Origin: Solen grandis
Taxonomy: Eukaryota > Mollusca > Bivalvia > Adapedonta > Solenidae
Length of the DNA stretch: 64,000 nt
Direction of reading: 5' to 3'
Assembly (NCBI GenBank): GCA_021229015.1
Contig: CM037783.1
Span: 11,231,324 to 11,295,323, forward strand
Below are positions 38,001-48,079 of the stretch, in pieces. The position numbers and the translations under genes are program-made. Below the pieces are notes generated by a model. That model did no database searches. It worked only from the letters and a program-made list of their open reading frames with translations, and had not been told where the DNA came from. Each line of letters begins with the position of its first letter. Within the stretch, counting starts at the first letter, position 1.

Positions 38001-38904
38001 TATATAAAGATGAAATACATGAAAATACTATACTATGTTTATGTATAAATTATGCTTACAGAAATATGTTACCAATGAGAGCGAGAGAGAGAGATAAAGA
38101 GGATGATGTAAGAAATCTTGTACCATCAGCCCTGATTTCTTTGGGTCCAAATCTACAGATGGAAGAGGTGGGGAAGTGGGCGTCGGCCAGAACTGGAAAC
38201 AGGTACATAAGATTGTAAAACACAAGAGTAAGCATGTAAGTACTGTATAATGATATGCAGATAATTACAATCAATTTATGTTAATTTAATTTTGTAGATT
38301 ACCCTAACCAAGGCCGTATTTTAGTTACAAAGCAGGTGTCCAGCTTATAACAGGTGGAGGAAGACCAAGAGTGAACAAGGCGCACCCTAGAAAAACCAGC
38401 CAGCTACCACAAGTCAAATGATAGACTTCCTCACAAGAAATTTAAATGACAGTCTGGGACTAACTAAAATGTAAGGGAAACAAACAGATCATACATTGCA
38501 TTGCATTTAAAACAGAATTAAATATACTTTGAAAAATAAATTAAACACATCAAGATATTTGAGATCTATTTATGAAAAAGTCTAACCTTTCTTTTTTCAC
38601 AGTATATTTCAATAACCAAAAATCATTTTGTAGTTTTAACATTTTTCTGCTGTAGCAGAAAAAAAATGCAAAGAAATTAATTTTGATGAAATTTGATGAA
38701 ATACAGAATACTATAAAATATAAATATAAACAATCTAAAAAAATCCTCACCATTTTATCTTGCATTAATCACATAAGTTTAAAGAGAGGTAAGAAAAAAT
38801 GTATGGAGCCACGCAGACCTACCTAATTCATCTCCATGTCCCATGGAAGCAAGAACAAAGAGCAGGTCAGGAGAAAGAAGGCTAGGGACACCCTTCAGAG
38901 GCAT
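35024..38904 (-). CDS. FUOM: L-fucose mutarotase (FucU/RbsD family), six coding exons
   Basis: Coding exons in transcript order: 38904-38823, 38192-38124, 37966-37896, 37061-36960, 36343-36270, 35075-35024. All are GT-AG with matching phases and give a complete 149-residue protein (human FUOM is 154). The enzyme interconverts alpha- and beta-L-fucose in the cytosol, feeding fucokinase and the salvage route to GDP-fucose. Visible family marks: MPLKGVPSLLSPDLL at the start; GHGDE with the catalytic-type His at 23; LADAHFP with Asp31; SICRFGPKEIRADG; a LEAILKLLPLD helix; GLQTPIWTEY; FYDRAKRAFAVVHTGE with Tyr120; and AQYGNIILKKG with Tyr138 and Asn140. No frame breaks or missing key residues are seen. 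Introns are 0.4-1.2 kb and carry SINE-like insertions. The start follows from homology: the first Met precedes the conserved N-terminal strand. No other gene in the window belongs to its pathway. Confidence 0.95.
35360..35430 (+). repeat. SINE family 2 tail fragment
   Basis: CCAAGTACTGGTCCAACCCA and AAGCATAAGTTGAAATAACC match the body of the family 2 SINE; the head is missing. Confidence 0.5.
36198..36250 (+). repeat. (TC)n simple repeat
   Basis: Two TCTCTC runs interrupted by CAATTATAAG, directly before the FUOM exon 5 region. Confidence 0.85.
37170..37400 (-). repeat. SINE-like repeat, family 3, copy 2 (FUOM intron 3)
   Basis: Shares GCATGATACCACAACCAGTC and TCCTAACACTGGGTCTACCA with 33790-33960. 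The minus-strand head near 37330-37395 looks tRNA-like, with GATTGAACACATGACTTCCC followed by an ACCACTTAACCACC box-A-like word. Confidence 0.65.
38302..38450 (-). repeat. SINE family 1, decayed body (intergenic side of FUOM exon 2)
   Basis: GGTGTCCAGCTTATAACAGG then TGGAGGAAGACC matches the body found at 49908-50046. It lies in FUOM intron 1 and is strongly decayed. Confidence 0.55.
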
Positions 38905-41032
38905 GAGTACCTTCTATTATTTTATTCACAGATCAAAATGTATATATATAATACCTGCAACAGAGAATGACTAAAAGTTACAAAGATTACAGTATAAATA
39001 ATGATTATAGTGTTGTTATTACTGCTGCTGCTGCTGATGGTGATGATGATGAAACATTTTTTTATGGTGATTATATATATGTATATGTATATTTGTTCAA
39101 ACTACATGTCTTATAAAATGGGAACATGAAAAAACTGACTACATGTACATAAGGAGTGTTAACCTATCCTGTGAACAAAACAATATAAGTGCCTTTTAAA
39201 ACTGAATAATGTTTGCTGGATATTATACACTCTACCTGCCAATTCACCTATTCAATAACTTCAGCACTTTGTTCTTGTTCAGGGTGCATTCAGTTCAATG
39301 GCAAAATACAAAAGACTGTTGTAATTTCATTCTGAAAACGAGTTGAAATGCTTATTAAAACCACATATTGCATATAATATTTATTGCCATATTCTAGTTA
39401 TGAATGAGAATGTATACACCATTTAATAAAATAATTCAAGTTTTCATGAAATATATGCATCTTTACATTAGGCCTATGTTGCATGGTATTCTTAAGCTTG
39501 CATTTCCTTGGGAGTTGTACAATGTGAAACGTTCAAATGAGGTGTATTGCATGCTATCAATTCAAACATTGTAACTGTTAGAGGTAAATAAACTGTGAAA
39601 TGTACAGTACAATAGTTATGAAATGTTGAATAAATTCCATGTCATCTAGCCAATCGGCTGCATTTTATGCTATTATAATACGCTGCAGCCATTGCTGTGA
39701 AAAGGTCAGTCTGACATCTCTTATTATGCACCTCCATGTCAAATGAATATCTGAGTTTTATATTAGTCCCATCAATGAGGCGCTCGGCGCGACATGATGT
39801 TTTTGGTACTGTTTGGTACTGGATATCGCCTAATGGAAAGTAGAACGATATCACAAATTATATGTGGACCAAGTGTTAGATGTGTTTGTTTACACAAGAA
39901 ACTGAGTATTTTAAAAGCTGTCACAAGAACGTAAGTATGTTTCACAACATATAAGGTCATCTTAATTCAACAGCAAAACTGCGTATCATCATACCTTTCT
40001 TTGTAATCTGGAAATTATCTGAAATCTTACCTACTCGTTGCTGTCTCTGGGTCGTGTGACAAAACAAGGGAAGTTACTCTGAATTTGTTCCATAAAGTAT
40101 ATCAGTAAGTGTGGATAGGACTTTGCGTAGCAGGCTGTATGCCCCTGCGTATCCATTATCATACATAAGTTTCCTTCGTATAAACTTAGCAAACAAAGTA
40201 TAACTTTTAATAGATATATCATCTCATTACATTTCCCTTCATAATCGTGAATACACTTTAATCGTGAACTAACACTTTAGAAAGAAAACTTTGGTGGGTG
40301 TGACAGGTAAGAATAGCTCACGCAAGATATGGAAAAGATGGAGGAATTCATGCATAGAGTGATTACCTATCGATCTGACACTCACTCACTCACATGCCAA
40401 ATAAGGTTAAAACAACACACAGAGATGACATGAGACATGGTCACAAGTTGACAGGACAATAACACCACAGTAATATAAACATACTTTATGTAAACAAACT
40501 ATCAAATAATACCCTGTCTACATACTCCCTGGGTTGGGATAAAATGTCTCCTGACATTTCAAATACTATATTTAATCACTATAATCCGAAATCAAACTAT
40601 CACCAATGCTGAAATACAAGATCCAGCAAATCCGACTTTATGTAAACCTGCAGTACAGGTTTCACTACAGTAGCAAATTAGAGCACTGTACTACACTAAC
40701 CTAAACCAGTTCTATGACAGTTGTGTTTACATTTGTAACACTGTGCATAACCGGTACTGAAAAACTGTATATAACCGGCACTGAAAATAACTTAACTCTA
40801 AAAATAGGCATTTATATTAAAAAATCAAACAAATCATGTAAAATAAATTCACCTCTGACAGAGGAAACCAAACATTAGATTTCCTTATAAACATCCTGCA
40901 AAGAAATGAAATAGTAATTAAATAGACATTTTCTATTCCAATCTGCATAAGGACTCACTGTAAAAGACAGCATTTGATATTATGATTAAAACCAAATAAT
41001 TAATATATCAAATATTGACACATGAATTCATA
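38905..41032. other. Upstream region of FUOM up to the gypsy element
   Basis: Contains the candidate FUOM first exon at 40031 and otherwise AT-rich sequence with a short GCTGCTGCTGATG-type run near 39030. The gypsy 3' LTR should begin just below 41033 but I could not delimit it. Confidence 0.4.
40031..40120 (-). other. Candidate untranslated first exon of FUOM
   Basis: On the minus strand ACGAGTAG is followed by a strong donor GTAAGATTTC (exon edge 40031), 1.1 kb upstream of the FUOM ATG. A weak acceptor (ATAGAAG) lies six bases before that ATG. The upstream edge at 40120 is arbitrary. Without transcript data this is a suggestion. Confidence 0.25.
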
Positions 41033-43723
41033 CTAAACATAAATTTCCATATTGCAGGGGTTTACTTCCTGTTGGGCTGCAATAATGGGATTGATCCATT
41101 CCCCAAATCGTTCAGGAGGTCTAATAGTTCGTCTGGACCTGCGTACTGGTTCTGCTGGTGAAGCAGTTTGGGGTACAAACTGAGGCTGAGACAATGCACC
41201 ACTTGGTGATGTCACAGACTGGAACTCTCCACTGGTATTCACTGTTCTACCAGTCATAGAGTTGCAGGAGTTATTAGGCACATTCCTGGTGACTGGGGTT
41301 TGAGAATGCTCAATATCACTCACAGACCTATTACAAACAGTGTTTGTTTTGGGAACAACCCAGTTAGATCTGTGGTGAGCTCTTCTCTGCGGAATGATGT
41401 AGACTTCAGTGTCAGAGGAGGAAGAGGAACCATCAGACTCAGAAGGAGAAAGGTGTAAAGATTCCGGGAGAGAATCTCGGTTCTTCCTTCTGGTGTTCCT
41501 GGCTACTGAATCACCTGTGGATTCAGAATGCTGGAGGGATAACCCGTTGATGGGTAACAGAAGATTTCTATGTAAAATCTTCTTAGGTCCCTTTCCATCC
41601 TCTGGCCTGATTACATACACTGGAGACTCAGGCTGGGGAATTTCCTTAATAATGTAAGGCCTTGAGTCCCACCTGTCAACCAGCTTATGTTTGCCCTCAA
41701 AATGCACTCTCCTTATCAGTACCCTGTCTCCAATCTCTAGTTTGTTAGCACTGACCTTGCGGTCATAATTAGCTTTATTATGTGCTGCTTGTTTCGCTGA
41801 GGCCTCTGCAGCTAAGTGGTAAGCATGCTGCAAGCGAGACTGCAGTTTTTGCACATAACCAGAGGGAGATATAGAGCCTTCATTCTCTGGGTATGACCCA
41901 AGACTGGCATCTATGGGTAACCGAGGATGCCACCCAAACATTATAAAATGTGGGGAAAATCCTGTGGCATCACTCTTGGTTGCGTTGTAGGCTTGGACTA
42001 TGGGTCCAATGTAGGATTTCCAGTCAGCCTTTTTGTCAACCTCTAGAGTACCTAGCATTTTGAGCAATGTCTGGTTGAAGCGCTCGGCTGGGTTAGACAT
42101 AGGGTGGTACGGGGTGGTCCTTGACTTCACTACCCCTGCCACCTTGCACAATTCCTTTATAACTCTACTTTCAAAGTTACGACCTTGGTCACTGTGTAAC
42201 CTCTCTGGGAATGAGTAGAACCTAGTAAAGGACTCATACAAGGCTTTGGCTGTAGTCTGAGCAGTTTGATTTTTGCAGGGTATAGCTTGAGCGTACCTAG
42301 AAAAGTGGTCTGTCACAACCAAAATATGCTCATAGCCACCTTTGGACTGCTCCAGGGATAGGAAGTCAATACAGACCAACTCCATGGGACGTGAGGTGGT
42401 GATGTTACAGAGCTCAGCAATCTGTTGAGGCTTCTTTCTAAGAATGCATCTACTGCAATTCTGGATTTTAGCCTCCACATCCCTCTCAAGACCTGGCCAA
42501 TAAAACCTTTGCCTTGCAAGCCATAAAGTTTTATCCTTGCCCTGATGGCCAGCCTCATCATGGACTCCATGTAAGGCATGGTCTCTGTAGGCTGAAGGTA
42601 TGACCAACTGTTCGACTTGCTGTCCATCCAGAGAAGCAGTTCTGTGCAGAATACCATCAATGAGGTGTAACCTCTTCCATTCTCTCAGGTACTTCTGTAC
42701 AGCCATGGACTCATTAGAGAGCCTTTTCCCCCTGGGACAGAAACTGCTTCTCAGGAGGTCAGAAACTCTACTCAAGTCAGTATCTTGAGATTGGGCTATC
42801 TTCCAGTCCACTTGCTTAAGTGCAGAGAACTGAGCACAATACTCCCCTGCAGAAGGAGGACAGTTCCCAGTTGCCACACACTCTGCAAGTGGTAGTGACA
42901 CTTGTGCAGCCACACAAATAGCCTGTATGACATTGGAAGATACCTGTGTGGTTTCATGGGATCTTCTACTAAGACCATCAGCATCTGCATTGCTTTTACC
43001 AGGACTGTATTTGATTTCAAAATCAAATGCAGCCAAGGATGCCAACCACCTATGACCGGTTGCATCTAACTTTGCAGTGGTGTTAACATATGTCAATGGG
43101 TTATTGTCTGTGGTGACAACAAACCGATTGCCATACAGGTAGTCATGAAACTTATCACTGATAGCCCATTTCAGAGCTAGAAATTCCAGTTTATGTGCTG
43201 GATAATTCTTTTCTGATGGTTTCAGACTCCTGCTTGCATATGCTATGACACGGTCTTTACCTTCCTGGTTCTGGTACAGCACAGCCCCCAAGCCGTGAGA
43301 ACTTGCGTCAGTCCTTACAATGAATGGCTTGTCATACTGTGCGTACGCTAGAACAGGTGCAGTGGTCAAACGTTCCTTGATGGCATCAAAAGCCTGTTGC
43401 TGAGCCTCACCCCATATCCATTGTACAGGTTTGAGTTTTGGTTTCTTTGACCCTTTCTTCCGCTTACCTGCTTGGCCATTTGTACTATGTCCACCAAGGA
43501 GATAATTAAGAGGTTCAACAATTCTTGAGTAGTTCTCCACAAATCTGCGATAGAAACTACTAAAACCCAAGAATTGCCGCAACTCCTTAATATTCTTTGG
43601 GATAGGCCATGAGGTTACTGCAGACACCTTTTCAGGATCAGCAGAAATACCATTCTTACTTATTACATGTCCGAGGTAGACAACAGAGGTTTTGAAAAAT
43701 TCACACTTAGACGGCTTAAGTTT
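41033..43723 (-). CDS. Ty3/gypsy retrotransposon pol, C-terminal 896 residues, cut by the assembly gap
   Basis: An uninterrupted frame runs from the N gap to a TAG at 41033. Counting from the gap edge, it starts in the last part of the reverse transcriptase (KCEFFKTSVVYLGHVIS, then LRQFLGFSSFYRRF). RNase H follows with Asp139, Glu180 and Asp206 (TDASSHG, LEFLALKWA, TTDNNPLTYV), then the integrase zinc finger (His388, His393, Cys423, Cys426). The integrase core has Asp453, Asp512 and Glu547, a DD35E spacing. A GPY/F-like module (RWDSRPYIIKEI) and a Ser-rich tail come last; no chromodomain is visible. Gag, protease and the RT palm (YxDD) would lie in or beyond the gap, but sequence past it at 43824 does not look like this element. 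LTRs could not be identified. About 900 codons without a stop suggest a young copy. It is mobile-element coding sequence, not a host gene. Confidence 0.92.
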   Translation of the reverse strand, partial: KLKPSKCEFFKTSVVYLGHVISKNGISADPEKVSAVTSWPIPKNIKELRQFLGFSSFYRRFVENYSRIVEPLNYLLGGHSTNGQAGKRKKGSKKPKLKPVQWIWGEAQQQAFDAIKERLTTAPVLAYAQYDKPFIVRTDASSHGLGAVLYQNQEGKDRVIAYASRSLKPSEKNYPAHKLEFLALKWAISDKFHDYLYGNRFVVTTDNNPLTYVNTTAKLDATGHRWLASLAAFDFEIKYSPGKSNADADGLSRRSHETTQVSSNVIQAICVAAQVSLPLAECVATGNCPPSAGEYCAQFSALKQVDWKIAQSQDTDLSRVSDLLRSSFCPRGKRLSNESMAVQKYLREWKRLHLIDGILHRTASLDGQQVEQLVIPSAYRDHALHGVHDEAGHQGKDKTLWLARQRFYWPGLERDVEAKIQNCSRCILRKKPQQIAELCNITTSRPMELVCIDFLSLEQSKGGYEHILVVTDHFSRYAQAIPCKNQTAQTTAKALYESFTRFYSFPERLHSDQGRNFESRVIKELCKVAGVVKSRTTPYHPMSNPAERFNQTLLKMLGTLEVDKKADWKSYIGPIVQAYNATKSDATGFSPHFIMFGWHPRLPIDASLGSYPENEGSISPSGYVQKLQSRLQHAYHLAAEASAKQAAHNKANYDRKVSANKLEIGDRVLIRRVHFEGKHKLVDRWDSRPYIIKEIPQPESPVYVIRPEDGKGPKKILHRNLLLPINGLSLQHSESTGDSVARNTRRKNRDSLPESLHLSPSESDGSSSSSDTEVYIIPQRRAHHRSNWVVPKTNTVCNRSVSDIEHSQTPVTRNVPNNSCNSMTGRTVNTSGEFQSVTSPSGALSQPQFVPQTASPAEPVRRSRRTIRPPERFGEWINPIIAAQQEVNPCNMEIYV

Positions 43724-43823
43724 NNNNNNNNNNNNNNNNNNNNNNNNNNNNNNNNNNNNNNNNNNNNNNNNNNNNNNNNNNNNNNNNNNNNNNNNNNNNN
43801 NNNNNNNNNNNNNNNNNNNNNNN
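43724..43823. other. Assembly gap, 100 N
   Basis: Exactly 100 N, the usual size for a gap of unknown length. It falls inside a Ty3/gypsy pol frame, so the true missing stretch probably includes the rest of that element. Confidence 0.99.
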
Positions 43824-44097
43824 ATGATGTTCGTTAACATGTGGTTGTATCATGCCTGACATATATTTTTAGATTTAGTCTATAACTGAAATTCATCTGC
43901 AAAATACAGAATCACTATTTATTCAACATTCATTTGCTTTTAGATTTACTTAGTCAATGATATGCATTTCGTTATTCATTCGTGTAATCACACATCGATA
44001 GGCCAACGATATATTTCTTTTTAAAATCTCCAGTGACAGATTATATGCATTAACATGAAAATATACGGGATGAAAAAAATGCAAACTTTTGCATTGT

Positions 44098-44160
44098 TTA
44101 TATACCCGGGAACTTAACCAAAGGATATAGATTACCGCCGTTCCACATTCACTTTGAATG
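44098..44160 (+). repeat. Short diverged duplicate of 47685-47750
   Basis: TTTATATACCCGGGAACTTA..ACC and a following GATTACCGC..CATTCACTTTGAATGAAAC align with TTTATTTACCCGGGTAGCTA and GATTATCGC..CATTTCATTTGAATGAAAT at 47685. Confidence 0.55.
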
Positions 44161-44282
44161 AAACAGGAGTAGGAGTGACACCGCGTCCCATTCCTGTTAC
44201 TTGACGACACCTTAGTCCGTCGAATATCGACGGCCATTTTGTTTGTTTATGAAAGATATTTTCCTATGCACCTTCCCAAGTG

Positions 44283-44366
44283 TAGGCACAAAGTACTGGT
44301 CCATCCAAGGAACTGTTGATAGGGATTTATATAAGTTGTAAAAACTTGTTTCCAAGTAGATGTAGA
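44283..44366 (+). repeat. SINE family 2 tail fragment
   Basis: CAAAGTACTGGTCCATCCAA followed by TATATAAGTTGTAAAAACTT and GTTTCC matches the family 2 body; no head. Confidence 0.7.
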
Positions 44367-44543
44367 ATTATAAAACTTAAATTAAACCTATGAATCTGTT
44401 TATCTAGTGTTCTGTATACTTTATAGGTTTCAAAAATCATTATGACTTGGATGAGTGGTTTCAAAAATTCATTCTGACTTCTAGATTGTTTAATTATTTT
44501 GATCTTGCAGTATATAAGAGTACCTGAGACTATTCAAATGCTT

Positions 44544-44578
44544 CACCCCCCCCCCCCCCCACACACACACACACACGC
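44544..44578 (+). repeat. Poly-C plus (AC)n
   Basis: About 17 C followed by an AC dinucleotide run. Confidence 0.9.
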
Positions 44579-44651
44579 ACAATGAACAATGACAAAATAT
44601 ATTTGAGTTGTTTATTGATATCCTCAGATTTCATTTAAAATCATAACACAA

Positions 44652-44925
44652 AAAGGGAGTCTTCGTGGTCGAGAGGGTAAAGTCGCTGACTTTAACACTC
44701 ACTCAGCTCCTCACCGCGTGGGTTCGAATCCCGGCAGGGTCATTCAGATTTTCATATGAGAAAGCCTTCCAGCTAGCTTGCAGTAGGTCGGTGGTTCTAC
44801 CCGGATGCCTCCGTGCATTCGGGGTCTTCCTCCACCCGTAATTAGCTGGACACCGCTATATGACTGAAACACTATCGAAGCGACGGTAAACTCAAATAGT
44901 CAAGTCAGTCAAGTCATATCACAAA
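44652..44925 (+). repeat. tRNA-derived SINE, family 1, full-length copy
   Basis: The head has a box-A-like CGTGGTCGAGAGGG, a long variable-arm-like segment (CTCACTCAGCTCCTCACCGC) and box B GGTTCGAATCC (44721). This layout resembles a class II tRNA (Ser/Leu type). The body contains GAAAGCCTTCCAGCTAGCTT, GTAGGTCGGTGGTTCTACCC, GGTCTTCCTCCACC and AATTAGCTGGAC, and ends GACGGTAAACTC. Confidence 0.85.
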
Positions 44926-45931
44926 ATAATTTCAACATCTAGCAAAATGAGAGTATAGACCCTTGTCGCTTTCTGCAATCTGGAAGGAAGTAACAATGAC
45001 CATTACGTAGATGAAAAAGTTATAATAACATGCTCACATCTTCAACGCAAATAAATATTGGACGGAAATATAAACCCAGACAAACCCAGATTAAATCTAA
45101 ATTCAAACAGTACAATAAAAGAGGTAGAATACCATCTATATATTGTAATATTCTCATTTGTTCTTTTTCAAAATTATCATTCACTGACACACCAATTGTC
45201 ACTGTAAATGAAGGGTAATTTTAATAACAATAAAGATTTTAACTGCTTGTTTCACCTGTGCTGTGTGTTGATTTGAATAAAACTATTTCTGTCAAGCACA
45301 GAATACAATTCAACATAATAAGTAAAACACAGTACATTTTAATTTGATCTGTGATATTTTATTTTTTCATATACAAAGAAAGCTTAACACTGTATAAATA
45401 ATGAATTTTTGTTTTGCAGATATTTGCAATTTACATGAAAATCATTGTTTTTCCTAATTTATATAAGCATTTTTCTCTTGCCTTGAAACATTTGTTCAGG
45501 ATCAACTCATTTTTGTTGATTTCTGTCTTAAATTTGGTACATTGTATACATATGCATGCCTTCAATAAATAACTTAGTTTGTTATTTTAAATCTTATTTT
45601 AATATACTTGCTCTGAATGTTCTCAACACTTAAATGTGTTTATTCATTTCCATGACAAAATCTTTATCTTACCTTCACATAACACTGCAGTGTGACAAAT
45701 TACACCTAGTTTTGTTTCAAACCTTGATTTAGACCTGAAACAAATAATGCATGCTTAAAAAAGCATTTCATTTATACAAACTCCTATAATTTTTTACTAT
45801 GTAAAACTTGATTGGGAACAAGAAAACATGCATGGAATGAGTTGTTAAATTTTTATATTCAAAAGGATTTAGCAACACATGCATTATTTGTTTTACATTT
45901 CTACAATACGATTAAATAGCATACTTGTATT

Positions 45932-46173
45932 TTAACCCTTTCCCTCATATAGACTCATTTTGACGCACTCAATAGGTACCACATAAAACCTGATCTGCAG
46001 AAAGCCAAACTCAATCCTTACCAAATTTAATTGTAAAATCCTCATTAAAGGACCACTGAAGAGCAGCGAACAGCATAAAACCTGATCAGCCTGCGAGTTA
46101 CTCGCAGGCTGATCTGGTTTTATGCTGTTCGCATAGGTCTTTTCATGGTATCCTCTATGAGGGAAAGGGTTAA
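45932..46173 (-). mobile_element. TTAA-flanked foldback MITE, copy 2 (reverse)
   Basis: Same 242-base element as at 5269-5510, inverted, with TTAA at both edges, CCCTTTCCCTCAT ends and a perfect interior hairpin GATCAGCCTGCGAG/TTACTCGCAGGCTGATC. Confidence 0.88.
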
Positions 46174-48079
46174 TTGCACTGACGTTAGAATCAAAGTTAA
46201 TTGCAATTTTCTAAAACTTGTTTATTTTACTGCAGATTAGTGTTACACGTTTAAAGCTTAATATCTTATTTAAAAATCAATTTATTATGAAAACGATTTT
46301 TATTAGCAAATAATTCACTGTGGATTTAAAAATAATCATGAAATGAGGTTGAAAACATTTAAGGATTTCCTTTGTTAGATATTGGCTATAGCGCTGTAGA
46401 ATGTATTCATATAAACTGTTAAAACGCTTTTGAAACAACCCTCTTTAATACACGGGGTCACTGGGTAAAAGTTAGAAATGCATGTTGAAAACAATTTTGA
46501 CACAAGAAGCAAATGAACGGACTTGACTGTGTATTGATTTAGCTAGTGAGGAATAAAAAAATACCAGTAATTATGGAAAAAAAAGTTTAAAAACTTTTAT
46601 AACCCACTAACTTTCTAATCTTTACACAGTCGTCCGCATGCGTATGATAATGACGATGATTTATTCGTATGGAAGGCTTCTCAATTAACAGTTCAGTCTC
46701 TCATTAGATGAAAAAAAATATATTTGATAAACGATTTCCTATCAGATAAACTATTACAACCACACAGTTTTGACATTTTACGAAATATCATGTGCAATGA
46801 GAATGGCGCGCGCAAATACATGACAGTAATAGTCCAAAAACTAATATATATATTAAACTGGTAATATAATACAATTTATTGAACGAAACAGTTTACGAAA
46901 ACGTACTTTACTTTCCTATTCAAATTTTGAAGATTTTCTTAATATTGTAGCAGAATTATTACCAAAAAATGAACGCTAGCTTCATCACAGCCTGAAATTC
47001 TCTACTATATAGCAACTCTTCCGAGTTGTTACATGTAAAAATAAAGTACCGTTATAAGTAATAACCAAAAGGAGCTAAATTTCGGGAAATTCGCCGAGAA
47101 AAAAAGCCAAAAAAACACATTCTATTTTGTTTTCTTCACAATTTGTTTCCATTTTACGCAATGGACAACAAATTACAGGTATTTTGATATATCAAAATAA
47201 AAACATTATAAGAAATACCTTCCAATTTGACCTACAAACTAAATCTAAAACAGTTTTCTAAAAATCTGTAATACATTTTTTTCGCTCATATTTAATAGAC
47301 AAACGATCATCATATAGATAAAGAGAATATAAAGTAATTGTATTACTGATTTTTATCTTTTGGTAATGGAATATGCTTATTTCACTAAAAAATTATAATA
47401 TGGAAACGGATTTTCTGAAATAAATATTCTCTTTCATCGAAATTATCAAACTTCACTGGCAAATAATGACTGCGGAAATTGAAAAACATTATTCCAAATA
47501 TGTTTCATTATAGTTTAGGGCAAAAACATAAAAAGAATGTTGAAATCTCCATTTGATTGGGCTGATTAAAAATTGGCAATATTAGGCCCTACCTCTTGAC
47601 CACCAAAGGCACATTTGTGAAAAGGTGATGAGTTGCTTGCACGTTAAATGGTTCCCTGGAACTCCTACTGTTTGCAATGTTTATTTACCCGGGTAGCTAA
47701 CCGATGAATACAGATTATCGCGGATGGACACATTTCATTTGAATGAAATGTTGAAATGATCAGAGGACAATTGGTCAGTTTGAGTCATAAAGTGTTCCAA
47801 AGCAAAGTAATGGATGGCATTTTTTTCTGTGACTGAATATAATATGTGATCCAAAACGTGTGTTTTTAAATGATAATGGAGCCTCGCAAATACGAATAAA
47901 TGTCCGAATAAACCGAATCATTGCGCTCGTGATCACATGGAACTACAGACGCTTGGTTCAAACCAGTATTTTTGACTCTAGTTTGTAACATCCTATTAAA
48001 TATCCCACAACACAAGACGGTCTGATCACCATGATGCTAAAAGATTTTATTTATCAAATTGAATGTTAGGATGGCTACG

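Noticed and set aside
38056..38274. A stand-alone 72-residue protein containing VLADAHFPTSSICRFGPKE
   Set aside because: It is FUOM exon 2 read through both splice sites; the real exon is 38124-38192.
41409..42218. Plus-strand frames opposite the gypsy pol
   Set aside because: Shadows of the real minus-strand pol frame.
43950..44237. Minus-strand frame starting MAVDIRRTKVSS
   Set aside because: The start context is attractive, but the frame has no family resemblance, no clear donor, and overlaps a short duplicated block (44098-44160).
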